A stretch of DNA of 64,000 nt from CAVRUZ01 sp963724495 (GTDB lineage Bacteria; Actinomycetota; Actinomycetes; Propionibacteriales; DAIQRJ01): positions 170,793-234,792 of the forward strand of contig CAVRUZ010000008.1 in the NCBI GenBank assembly GCA_963724495.1, given 5' to 3'. Numbering within the stretch: position 1 is the stretch's first letter; the number at the start of each line of letters is the position of its first letter. The translations under genes were made by a program, and so were the position numbers. Shown here in pieces: positions 56,311-64,000 of the stretch. The notes under the pieces were generated by a model that was given only the letters and a program-made list of their open reading frames with translations, did no database searches and was not told the origin of the DNA.

Positions 56311-56893
56311 GTGAGTGCTGCTGCGGGACCCCAACCGGGAACGCTGATCGTCCTGCGTGGCAACTCTGGTTCAGGCAAGAGCACGGTAGCCCGCGGGCTA
56401 CGCGAGGCTGTCGGCGACAACGTGGTCTGGATCGAGCAGGACTACGTGCGACGGATCGTGCTCGCCGAGACCGGAGGCGAGCAGCAGCCGGCGACCGCTC
56501 TGATGATCGAGACGATGGCCAGATGCGCGCTGGACTGGTGGCCACGTCGTCGTGATCGACGGGATTCTTGACGCCCAGCGCTACGGCGCCATGTTTCAGC
56601 GCCTGCACGAGATGCACCACGGCAGAGCGGGGTACTACTACTTTTCGATCCCGATAGAGGAGACCGTGCGACGCCACGCCACCCGCCCACTTGCCGATGT
56701 GGTCAGTTCGGAGGAGATGCGCGGCTGGTATCGACACAACGACATCCTTGGCTTCGCCGACGAGCAAGTCGTCGATGCGGAAGCGACAGCGCAGGACACT
56801 GCCGAGCGGATCATGAAGGAATCTCGTTGGATTGATCAGCACGACCAGCCTCCCGTCGACATCTGCTTGGCCTACCAGTCGAGATCGAGGTAG
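56311..56893 (+). CDS. P-loop small-molecule kinase, one frameshift
   Basis: About 193 residues. Walker A is VLRGNSGSGKSTVARGLR. After a frame change near 56540 the second half reads VVVIDGILDAQRYGAMF and YYYFSIPIEETVRRHATRPL, with a lid-like GWYRHNDIL. The kinase family is widespread in actinobacteria with unknown substrate. Start is GTG 56311. A fragment of a paralog is at 43030. Its end overlaps the converging phosphotransferase gene by 22 bases. Confidence 0.75.
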
Positions 56894-57874
56894 TCCTGGC
56901 GCCGGGAGGCAAGCAAGTCCAGGGCAGAGCCAGGATGTGGATCCTTGCCGTCGACGATCGTCACGTCGCAGCGTGCGGTGTAGGCGATGCTCCAGCATGC
57001 TGCTGCGACGGCGAGATCGCGTTCGCTGGTGGTGAATCGTCGGCCGCTTGCCGTCTCGTAGTCAGCCATGAAGCCTGCTACTTCCTCCGGCACGGGAGGC
57101 GTCGCCGTGATCGCAGTGCCGGCACTGAACATGCCCGCGGTGCTACCCACGACGATCGCCTCAGTGTCGGCGAACAGGTCCCAGTCGAATGCTGCGACAA
57201 GTCGGAGCCCATCGAATCTGAGGTTGCCTGCGTACCAATCGGCGTGGGCGACGACCAGCTTCTGCGCCTCTCGGAGTTCCACGATGCGCTCGGCGGCACG
57301 CTGGGCGAACTCTTGCAGCCATGCGTATTCAGGCGGAGTCGTGCTGAAGTCGAAGAACGTCATGTGAGTCACTGACCAGGCACCACGCTGATAGACGCAC
57401 CAGGCCGGCGGTTCACCCACGCGCTCAGCAAACCCCGGGACGGCTGCAAGGATCTGGATGTGGTGCGCGAGTTCCGTCGCCATCGTCGCCCTGGTCTGCG
57501 GATCATGCCCGTCCCCGCGTTCACCCTCGGGAAGCAGGGTCTCGATGCTCACGACCCGGCCGTCGACCTCGACCGGCCCGGCGAGCGGCTCGGCACAAGG
57601 GAAGCCGCTGCGGGCCATCTCCTTCTGTGCCTCGGCCACCAGGCTGCGTCCCGCCAGGTCGACCGGTGGCCGATGCACCTTGATGAGCAGGCGAAGCCCG
57701 GCGCCTGTCGTCACTCCGTAGACGGCGTCGATCCGGCCCGCGATGAACAGGACATCGCCGAGATCGAGTTCGAGGAGTTGGTGCAGGACTCGATCGAGCC
57801 AACCGTCGATCGCACCGCGTTCGGTCAGCCCCAGAAGCTCGCGCTCGCCATCGGAGACCTCGGCTGGCCGTCAC
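56872..57874 (-). CDS. Aminoglycoside phosphotransferase-like kinase, 5' end uncertain
   Basis: At least 280 residues from GTG 57714. The sequence upstream is in the same frame and clearly coding (RGAIDGWLDRVLHQLLELDL, DVLFIAGRIDAVYG) back to ~57830, where a stop intervenes; the GTG at 57874 in another frame is the likeliest real start, implying one indel. N-lobe LRLLIKVHR, catalytic loop VVAHADWYAGNLRF and Mg site VAAFDWDLF. The catalytic loop has HADWYAGN rather than HGDxxxxN. Confidence 0.72.
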
Positions 57875-57944
57875 CTCCAGAGACTAGCCGCGACCTCGCC
57901 ACGAGCGAGGTCCTTGGGTGGTGGACACCTGCGCCGGCGCGCAC

Positions 57945-58142
57945 TCAGCGCTCGTCGACCAGATCCTGCATCCACGACAGCCTCGGGAGATCAGCAGCAA
58001 GGCGTAACGCTGACTGAAGGTCGTCGGTCACGATCCGCTGCGTCCCAAGTTCATTCGTGACACCGCCAACCGTTTCCCTTACCACGACATCGAACCAGTG
58101 ACTCGGATCGTCGTTGTCGGCGACGTGTTGGACGGATGTCAT
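57945..58142 (-). CDS. Small hypothetical protein
   Basis: 65 residues, not recognised: HWFDVVVRETVGGVTNELG and a C-terminal LRLAADLPRLSWMQDL helix. ATG 58142 has GAGAGG five bases upstream, supporting a real gene. No membrane segment. It follows the small membrane peptide (58200) in the same direction, 57 bases away. Confidence 0.5.
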   Translation of the reverse strand: MTSVQHVADNDDPSHWFDVVVRETVGGVTNELGTQRIVTDDLQSALRLAADLPRLSWMQDLVDER

Positions 58143-58199
58143 GCGAACCTCTCGTAGTGGCTGGGCTGTGCGGCAGCCTGAGCTCCATGCCTCGAAGAT

Positions 58200-58301
58200 C
58201 TAGCGAGTCCTCGCCGACAAGGCCAGGACGGCAACCTTCAAGACGGCCAGTGCAACCAGAAGGAAGTCGAGGGTGCCCTCGGACAATGACAAGGTCGTCA
58301 T
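58200..58301 (-). CDS. 33-residue membrane peptide
   Basis: A short gene translated from ATG 58301, which overlaps the stop of the upstream gene by four bases (ATGA). The product is a short polar start (MTTLSLSEG), one strongly hydrophobic helix (LDFLLVALAVLKVAVLAL) and a basic tail (SARTR). Overlap coupling and the clean hydrophobic segment support translation. Function unknown; small single-helix peptides often regulate membrane proteins. Confidence 0.45.
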   Translation of the reverse strand: MTTLSLSEGTLDFLLVALAVLKVAVLALSARTR

Positions 58302-58618
58302 GAGGCGGGCTTGACCTCTCCCTCGATGATGGTGGTGGCGCCCGCGGACCGCAGCTCGACATCGCTGAGGTGACCTCGGATGCCTTCCACCAGTTCGGCT
58401 TCGCCGCGCGGCACGCAGGCCGTGAGGTGCTCGGCGTTGTCTTCGGTCACGGCGTCGTGCAGGGCATCGGCCATCCGCTGGTGCGTGCCGGCCGGCAGGT
58501 GGCCCGGGGCGACCTGCACTTGCGCCAGTGCCTCGTTGTTCTCATTTGCAGGCGAGACTGTCGCCCGACTCAGGATCTGGCCGTTTCCTTCGACCGTTAT
58601 GTGCTTTTCGTCGGCCAC
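58298..58618 (-). CDS. Conserved-looking hypothetical protein
   Basis: 106 residues, not recognised. GTG 58618 has AAGGAG four bases upstream. Features: ADEKHITVEGNGQILSRA, then TVSPANENNEALAQVQV, then PAGTHQRMADALHDAVTED, then a C-terminal alpha/beta part. The Glu/Asp-rich, Ala-rich make-up and absence of Lys suggest a soluble protein. Upstream of the 33-residue peptide and coupled to it. Confidence 0.5.
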   Translation of the reverse strand: MADEKHITVEGNGQILSRATVSPANENNEALAQVQVAPGHLPAGTHQRMADALHDAVTEDNAEHLTACVPRGEAELVEGIRGHLSDVELRSAGATTIIEGEVKPAS

Positions 58619-58777
58619 GTTTCTCCTTTGGCGAACCTGCGAGGGTGCCTGCTCCTTTGAAGACGCACAAGGTCTCGCGGGATGACGTGATCGGTGGTCG
58701 CGAGTTCGGTCCGCCGATGAGGTCCTCAGTGCGTCGCCGCCCACGGGTGGGTCGAGACCGGAGACGTCGGATCGACG

Positions 58778-59210
58778 TCAGCTGTCGTAGACGGCGGGCG
58801 TGAACGTCCGGCCCTCATCTCCGTGGTTGCTCCGTGCGCGCACGATCGACTCTTCGAGTTCCCTGAGGTCTTCCATCATCTGCTCGTAGGTGTGGGAACC
58901 GAGCAGCACGGCAACCACCTCGTGGTTGCGGGTCAGGTAGATCTCGTGATCGGCGCTCTCGGCCGCAAGTTCCGGGAGGCTCACCTGTGCATCGTCGAGG
59001 GCAACGACTGTGCAGTCGGGTACAAGGTTGATCTCCACCGAGGCGGCGGGCACCCCGGCTGACGGCGGCGATCGCTGCGGGCATCAGGTCATAGGCGTCG
59101 GCAAGGCTGATGCCGCGTGAGACGGCGCGTGGGTATTCCGAACACTGGAACACCCAGTGACCACCGGTACCTCGTCCGGCGGTGACGCGGTAGGTCTGCC
59201 TGCGGGTCAC
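58778..59210 (-). CDS. HicB-like/Phd-like antitoxin fusion, one frameshift
   Basis: From GTG 59210 the first part is a HicB-like domain (QTYRVTAGRGTGGHWVFQCS, then YPRAVSRGISLADAYDL, AAIAAVSG). After one extra C near 59060 it continues VPAASVEINLVPD and then, in the same frame, a Phd/YefM-like domain (LPELAAESADHEIYLTRNHE, VVAVLLGSHTYEQMMEDL). About 143 residues. No HicA, RelE or Doc-like toxin is adjacent. Alternatively two genes whose separating stop is hidden by the indel. Confidence 0.5.
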
Positions 59211-59384
59211 GCGGCGTTCCCGTTGATGTCGGGTTGACGCAGCGCGGGGCGCCGCAGCACGATCGTGCCGGCGACCCGTCTCGCTGTGTGATCTCTTGGG
59301 AACGCTGAGTGCCCAGTGCTCCAACTCCTGGAGCACGAACATCAGGGGAAGGATCAGGACCGGAACGATCGCCAGGGCGGTCAT
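59211..59384 (-). CDS. Short membrane leader reading into the HicB-like gene
   Basis: ATG 59384 overlaps the stop of the gene at 59381 (ATGA). The first ~20 residues (MTALAIVPVLILPLMFVLQE) form one hydrophobic helix, followed by LEHWALSVPKRS and an Arg-rich stretch that is in frame with the HicB-like start at 59210. It could be a separate small membrane protein whose stop is lost by an indel, or an N-terminal extension. Confidence 0.35.
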
Positions 59385-59852
59385 GTCGTGATGCCCTCGA
59401 GGCGACGATCCAGCTCACCACTCTGTACGGGTCCCGCCGTTGCGATCTCAAGGGTGAAGGCATCGATGCTGACCGTGCAGCCCCAGGAGATCCACATCCA
59501 GCGGGCCGACGGACAACGAGATCCCGTTCGCCGAGCGGACGATCTCGGCGGGAACGATTGCGCGCCGGCTCCCGACCCCGACCCGCGTGCCGTCCGCGTC
59601 CACCAGTTCGCCGGTGAACACCACGATGGCGCGCAACTGCCCGGAGCCCAGAACCAGCGGCGGAGACGCATCGACCCCGTCATCACGCCCGGCCGTCCAC
59701 TCGGGGCACGAAAATTTCCATGCGTGGGCGCCGGCCGGTTCGGTGGGTGCGTCTGCGTGGGCTCGGCCCGTCGACGGGCCTCGCGCAATCGGGATCACAA
59801 CCACGGCGTTTCTCCCTTCGGCGGTGCGTGGTGCAGCTTCGGTCCTACCCAT
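59381..59852 (-). CDS. Hypothetical protein, one frameshift
   Basis: Not recognised. The convincing part reads LRAIVVFTGELVDADGTRV, VGSRRAIVPAEIVRSANG and SLSVGPLDVDLLGL, then, after one extra C near 59482, TVSIDAFTLEIATAGPVQSG to the stop at 59381. It looks like a small beta-rich domain. The start is unclear; ATG 59852 gives ~155 residues, but the N-terminal part may not be coding. Divergent from the sigma-factor gene. Confidence 0.4.
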
Positions 59853-59892
59853 GTAGACGGCTTGACCGCGACGAGATGACGAGAACCGCCAC

Positions 59893-59898
59893 TACTGT
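59893..59898 (+). promoter_or_regulatory. -10 element for leaderless sigma-gene transcript
   Basis: TACTGT (TANNNT) ends six bases before ATG 59905, the spacing seen in leaderless actinobacterial mRNAs. No clear -35 at the right distance. Confidence 0.45.
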
Positions 59899-59904
59899 TC
59901 GAGC

Positions 59905-60976
59905 ATGACCACCGCCGGATCAGCCACCGCAGAGCCTGCGGATCAGGCGGACGTGGCGGCCCTCATCCCGATCGTGCGGCGAATCGTCATGGCAAGGGTT
60001 GGTCAGCATCCCTCCGCCGAGGACCTGGTGCAGGAGACGCTGGTGCGGGTGCTGGCGGCTTCGTCGAGGATCGAACCGGGGATGCTCGAGCCTTACGCCA
60101 TCGTGACGGCGCGGAACGTCATCGCGACGATGTGGCGGGAGAAGGATCGCGGTGAACGAAACCTGCACCGCGTCGTGGATCTGCGGCCCGCACCCGAACC
60201 CGATGAAGAGCTGTTGGCGGCGGAGATGCAGTCGGCGGTGGCGAGGGCACTCGAGCGGTTGTCAGACAGTGAACGCGCCACCCTGTTGGCCCACGAGGTC
60301 ACCGGTGAGGACACCCGTTCGCTCGCCGCGAGGACCGGACTGTCTGCCGGCGCGGTGGCTGCCCAGCTGAACCGGACCAGGGCGCGCCTTCGGGTCGAGT
60401 ATCTCCTCGCCGTGGACAACGTCGAGCCGCCGTCTGAACGGTGTCGTCCCGTTCTGCTGGCACTGTCGAGTGGTGACCGTCGCCGCCAGCGCGAGGTCAA
60501 CGCTGCAAGTCATGTCCTGGAGTGTCCGTTGTGCTCCAGACTGTGCCAGCCGTTGATGGACCGTGGCCACCAGCGCGAAGATGAGGTGCGCGTCCCGATC
60601 CGCACGGATGCCGACGTGGTCGCGGCACGCAGGGCCGCCCGCGAGATCGCCGGCCGGCTCAGCTTCTCGCGAACCGACCTGACCGTCATCGCCACCGCGG
60701 TGTCCGAAGTGACCCGCAACATCGTGCGGTTCGCCGGCACCGGCGAGGTCGTTGTCGAGATCGTCGAGGCCGATCGCCGTGGGCGTGCAGGTTGTCGCGC
60801 GAGACAGTGGTCAGGGGATTTCCGATGTCGACAAGGCGATTACGGACGGGTACAGCACCTACAACGGGCTGGGATTGGGGCTGCCTGGAGCTCGCAGGCT
60901 CATGGACGAGTTCGCCGTCGTCTCTGAGGCCGGCAGGGGTACAACCGTGACGATGACCAAGTGGTGCCGGGATTGA
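59905..60976 (+). CDS. Sigma-70-type sigma factor fused to a ZAS zinc motif and an RsbT-like kinase domain, one frameshift
   Basis: About 356 residues after correcting one indel near 60775. Residues ~16-85 are sigma region 2 (SAEDLVQETLVRVLA, ARNVIATMWREKDRGER); ~105-165 are region 4 (LERLSDSERATLLAHEV, SLAARTGLSAGAVAAQLNR). Then comes a zinc-type motif H203-x3-C207-x2-C210 plus C214, as in ZAS anti-sigma factors. From ~227 the chain is a GHKL serine-kinase domain of RsbT type: VIATAVSEVTRNIVRFA (N box), RDSGQGIS (G1) and GLGLGLPG (G2). Thus sigma factor, anti-sigma-like zinc finger and partner-switching kinase are on one chain. The gene precedes RsbR, RsbS and an RsbU-N-like protein. Confidence 0.8.
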
Positions 60977-61024
60977 TGAATCATGCCGAGCCAAACGAGC
61001 GAACGAACGCAGAGAAGGACGAAT

Positions 61025-61931
61025 ATGGACGAGTATGAGAACGAGGCGCAGGCCAAGAACGCCGGGCTCGAGCGCGGACGACGCGACGAGGATCAGTTGT
61101 TGCCTCAGCTCGTGGCTCACCTGCGTGAGCACCGGACGAAACTCCGCGAAGAGTGGGCGAGCCGCATCCATGACTCCCACCTGCTCGAGGCGATGACCCA
61201 ACAGGAGATGGCTGCCGAGACCACCTCGGTGTACGACAACTACGTCGGGGTCCTGGAGACGGGCAGCGTGGAGGCCTTGCGTGCCTATGCGCGAGACCTG
61301 TCCGAGCGGATCATTCCCCGTGGGGTTGAGACACACGAGGTCGTCGGTATCGTCCTCCTGCTGCGCGACGTTCTCGCCCGCTCACTCTTCGAGAAGTATC
61401 AACGGGACTTCGCACTGCTCAATCGCGTCCTGGATGCGTACGAGCCGGCTGCCAACCGGATCGCGAACACCGTTGCCGTCAGCTTCGTGGACGAGCGGGA
61501 ACGTGTCATTCGCCAACAGCAGGACGCGATCCGCGAACTCTCGACTCCGGTTCTGCCGGTTCGGGAACGCCTGCTGATCCTGCCGATCATCGGTGTACTT
61601 GGACAGTGAGCGGGCCCGCCAGCTCACCGAGCAACTGCTGTCGGGCATCCGCACGCATCGAGCGAAGGTCGTGGTCATCGACATCACCGGAGCCCCTGAC
61701 GTCGACGCGACGGTGGCCAACCACCTCGTGCAGACCGTGGACGCCTCGAGGCTCATGGGTGCCAGTGTCATCATCACCGGCCTGTCACCGACGATCGCAC
61801 AGACCCTGGTGACGCTCGGGGTCGACCTGAGCAAGATCTACACGATCGGCGACCTGCAGGGTGGCCTCGAGGAGGCTGAGCGCCTGCTCGGCTACACAGT
61901 GACCAGAGGGGCCGGTGCGTCGGGTCAGTGA
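61025..61931 (+). CDS. rsbR: RsbR-type stressosome protein, one frameshift
   Basis: About 301 residues. The N-terminal RsbRD helical domain (QLLPQLVAHLREHRTKLREE, YARDLSERIIPRGVETHEVV) is followed by a linker (SFVDERERVIRQQQDAIREL) and a STAS domain (DITGAPDVDATVANHLVQTV with the phospho-Thr region, then ASVIITGLSP). An extra T near 61602 (GTACTTGGACAG) breaks the frame in IIGVL/DSERARQLTEQ. In stressosomes RsbR and RsbS scaffold RsbT until signal-driven phosphorylation. ATG 61025 has AAGGA five bases upstream. Confidence 0.85.
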
Positions 61932-62332
61932 CGTCGGGACCGGCGCTCGTCTCCATCCTGCGGCAGGGGCCATACCTGGTCGCGTCGGTCCACACTGCCC
62001 TGGACGACTCGGAGATGATCCGGTTCCAGCACGACCTGATCGACCAGATCGGCAGATACCGCTCCCGCGGTGTGATCATCGACGTCGCAGCACTGGACGT
62101 CCTCGACTCGTTCGGGTCGATGACCCTGCGCAACATCGCCGAGATTGCCCGGCTTCGTGGAGCGATCACCGTCATTGTCGGTATCCAGCCAGACGTAGCC
62201 ATGGCGATGGTGCAACTCGGTCTCGGCACCGGCTCGGTCGCCACGGCGCTCGACCTCGAGGAAGGTCTGGAGTTCCTCGACTCCGTTACTGGTGACGCCG
62301 CTCTGCAGCGGGCGCCAATCCGTCGTCCATGA
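61928..62332 (+). CDS. rsbS: RsbS-like STAS protein
   Basis: 134 residues, one STAS domain: VSILRQGPYLVASVHTALDD, then DVAALDVLDSFGSMTLRNI (Ser of the RsbS phospho-site) and TVIVGIQPDVAMAMVQLGL. It would bind the RsbT-like domain and be phosphorylated by it. GTG 61928 overlaps the RsbR stop (GTGA). The frame is intact. Confidence 0.85.
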   Translation: MTSGPALVSILRQGPYLVASVHTALDDSEMIRFQHDLIDQIGRYRSRGVIIDVAALDVLDSFGSMTLRNIAEIARLRGAITVIVGIQPDVAMAMVQLGLGTGSVATALDLEEGLEFLDSVTGDAALQRAPIRRP

Positions 62333-62616
62333 CCGAACTCGAAGCACTTCGCCGGGATTACCGGGTAGCGCTCTTGCGGTACCTGCCGCGAGGCGACGAA
62401 GCGGCCTCGATGGCGGGGTACGAGATCGGCCGCGGTGCCGTGACGGGCGGTGTGGGACTGCTGGAACTCGTGCGTATCCATCAGGAGATCGCTGCGGATG
62501 TCCTTCGTGACACTCGACCTGAGCATCGCCTCGATGTCGCTGGTTCCGCTGGGGAGTTCCTGCTGGAAGTACTGGCTGCATTCGACATGACCCAACGGGG
62601 CCTTCTCGGCAGGTGA
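62329..62616 (+). CDS. RsbU N-terminal-domain-like protein without phosphatase
   Basis: 95 residues of helical RsbU-N type: LEALRRDYRVALLRYL, then YEIGRGAVTGGVGLLELVRI. In classical systems this domain of phosphatase RsbU binds RsbT, which activates the PP2C phosphatase domain. Here the PP2C part is missing, so it may be an adaptor or decoy for the RsbT-like domain. Start overlaps the RsbS stop (ATGA). Confidence 0.7.
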   Translation: MTELEALRRDYRVALLRYLPRGDEAASMAGYEIGRGAVTGGVGLLELVRIHQEIAADVLRDTRPEHRLDVAGSAGEFLLEVLAAFDMTQRGLLGR

Positions 62617-62628
62617 CGCACGACCTGT

Positions 62629-63369
62629 TCACGCCTTGGGGGTGAACAGCTTCCAGTGTCCTTCGGTGACGACCTCGGCGGTGCCGTCGATCACCTTGAT
62701 GGCGGTCTGATCGTCGATGGCGTAGGTGGGCACGGGGAGCTTCGCGGCCCAGATCTCCGCGTTGGCCAGGGAAGCGTCGAGGTGATGCTCGTGATCGAGG
62801 TGCGGGATCAACGCGAAGTCCGCAAGTCCCGCACCCTGGGCGGTCACGAACGTGCTGTGGATGTCTCCATCTGGTGTGGCGAACACGATGTCTTCGGACG
62901 TGAGCGGGGTGCCGGTGCCGCGAGGCGGTTCAGGGTAGGTCTCACCAAAGGTGGAGGTCGCCGCCAGGGCCCCGGCGCTCACCCCCACGTAGACCGCCTC
63001 GGGCCGCAGCGACGGCAGGAGGTCCGCCAGCCCCGAATGCCGTATCCAGTGGGAGAGATACAGGGGGTCGCCACCCAGAACCAGTAGGGCGTCGGTCTCC
63101 TGGACCGCGGGGCCCAGACGTCTTCGCTGATGGTGGGTAGGGCGGTGAGTTCCAGGACGCCCAAGGACTTCCATCCCAGTTCGCACAGAGGGTTCGTGCC
63201 CAAGTCCGCGGATCATCCGGCCGGCCATGAACGGTCCACCGGGAAAGGGATAGATCGCCGTCGGAATACAGAGGGCGCTGGCTTCGGAAATCGGTTTGCC
63301 CAGCAGGTCGACCAACGCTTCGTTGATGCTCCGGTTGGTAATGCCGGAGGACGTGAGAAGAAGCCGCAT
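62629..63369 (-). CDS. pepE: Peptidase E (S51, Asp-specific dipeptidase), two compensating frameshifts
   Basis: 246 residues. Nucleophile Ser in YVGVSAGALAATS; N-terminus LLLTSSGITN; DALLVLGGDPLYLSHWIRHS. Between ~63120 and ~63205 the open frame gives non-family sequence (VRTGMEVLGRPGTHRP), while the alternative frame reads CELGWKSLGVLELTALPTIS, the expected family sequence. So one indel at each end cancel each other. ATG 63369 has AGGAGAG upstream. Confidence 0.82.
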   Translation of the reverse strand: MRLLLTSSGITNRSINEALVDLLGKPISEASALCIPTAIYPFPGGPFMAGRMIRGLGHEPSVRTGMEVLGRPGTHRPTHHQRRRLGPAVQETDALLVLGGDPLYLSHWIRHSGLADLLPSLRPEAVYVGVSAGALAATSTFGETYPEPPRGTGTPLTSEDIVFATPDGDIHSTFVTAQGAGLADFALIPHLDHEHHLDASLANAEIWAAKLPVPTYAIDDQTAIKVIDGTAEVVTEGHWKLFTPKA

Positions 63370-63426
63370 GGGTGAACACTCTCCTAGTCGTTGGGCAAAC
63401 CTGCCTGACCCGTTCGGCCTGCGTCG

Positions 63427-64000
63427 CTACCAGGCGCTGCAGTACCTCTTGACAGTCTTGAGCCAGGCCCTGATGCCATCGAGGTCGATCCTCGTCGTCG
63501 GCCCATCCGTACGACATCCCGAGGCCCTCGAGCACCAGCATCAGCTTCCCCTTCTCGATCGCCTCGACGGACTCGCTGTGCGACAGCCCGTAGCCGTATA
63601 GAAATGACGCCACCCGGGGGCTCTCCATCGATGTCGGTTCGGTCTCGAAGAGCTTGATGAGTTCCTGGCTGATGCCTATACCGGCGAAGGAAAGTCCCCA
63701 GTCCAGCACGGTGACCTCACCTGCTTCGACCACGAGATTGTTCGGCCGATTGTCGTAGTGGGTGAGAACCGACGTGACCGGCCACCCCTTGAGCCTCACC
63801 CACCTTCGAGGCCACCAGGGCGAAGTCGCGTTCGGAGACGATGTCTTGAGAGAGCAGGAGATCCAAGACACGCTGGTCCTCCGGTCGGGACCGGCCGATG
63901 CACAAGTGCACCGCAAGCCACTCGTCCAGATAGTCGGTCCAGGTCGCGAACCGCCCTCGGTATCCAGCCGATCCATCGGGGACGAGCATCCCGAATCCAG
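63427..64000 (-). CDS. Aminoglycoside phosphotransferase-like kinase, partial, frameshifted
   Basis: The C-terminal ~190 residues are in the window; the 5' end is beyond the right edge. LTHYDNRPNNLVV is the catalytic loop (HYD instead of HGD) and TVLDWGLSFAG the Mg site. Shifts lie near 63790 and 63505; with the last one corrected the protein ends LDGIRAWLKTVKRYCSAW at TAG 63427. It is upstream of peptidase E in the same direction, 58 bases away. Confidence 0.75.

Overview
The window comes from a very GC-rich actinobacterium. The evidence is strong G/C third-position bias, GTG starts, leaderless-type promoters, 4-base ATGA/GTGA gene overlaps, a mycothiol-type DUF664 protein and MmyB-type regulators. 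Propionibacteriales is my best guess, held weakly. No rRNA, tRNA, CRISPR array, replication origin or complete insertion sequence was recognised.

Layout. 1-9.0 kb: a carbohydrate-acid island. A divergent lipoprotein for peptide/sugar import faces a six-gene operon: IlvD/Edd dehydratase, SMP-30 lactonase, two Gfo/Idh oxidoreductases, amidohydrolase/deacetylase and a DSD1-like PLP enzyme. An SDR lies opposite its end. 9.3-16.4 kb: a GGDEF protein, a GNAT, a CPT-like kinase, an ABM monooxygenase, proS, a VOC protein and a transketolase split into two genes behind a MerR-type promoter. 16.4-20.3 kb: a clan-D glycosidase and an ABC-F ATPase. 20.3-24.5 kb: an accessory mosaic with three tandem paralogous small proteins carrying C-x4-C/C-x2-H, duplicated sequence blocks, and a Kai-like set (5'-truncated kaiC, kaiB, PAS protein). 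24.5-32.7 kb: an amidase, secreted and cupin proteins, a DUF4386 membrane protein, a receiver-only regulator, and two NarX-type kinases with a LuxR regulator. 32.8-39.5 kb: an aldo/keto reductase and an aceB-glcDEF operon (glycolate to glyoxylate to malate). 39.8-45.8 kb: a large GH67-like protein, DUF664, phosphotransferase, methyltransferase and cupin. 46-49.8 kb: NhaA, a CBS protein, an ArsB/NhaD-type transporter and a YCII protein. 49.8-57.9 kb: small kinases and phosphotransferases, three aldo/keto reductases around an MmyB-type regulator, and a secreted flavodoxin. 57.9-59.9 kb: a run of tiny genes including a HicB/Phd-like fusion. 59.9-62.6 kb: a stressosome-like module whose sigma factor appears fused to a ZAS zinc motif and an RsbT-like kinase. 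62.6-64 kb: peptidase E and a partial phosphotransferase.

Reading frames. More than twenty genes are broken by single-base indels, although the protein on each side is well conserved. The broken genes include essential proS. The stretches 0-10.9, 32.8-39.5 and 51.6-56.3 kb are clean. This looks mainly like consensus error rather than decay, so I give whole-gene spans for these genes and state where the frame changes. kaiC is different: it lacks its 5' third and has a foreign repeat block at its 3' end, so it looks rearranged.

The most interesting item is the sigma-ZAS-RsbT fusion followed by RsbR, RsbS and a free RsbU-N-like domain (59,905-62,616). Next are the C-x4-C/C-x2-H paralog trio and the repeat-riddled Kai locus.
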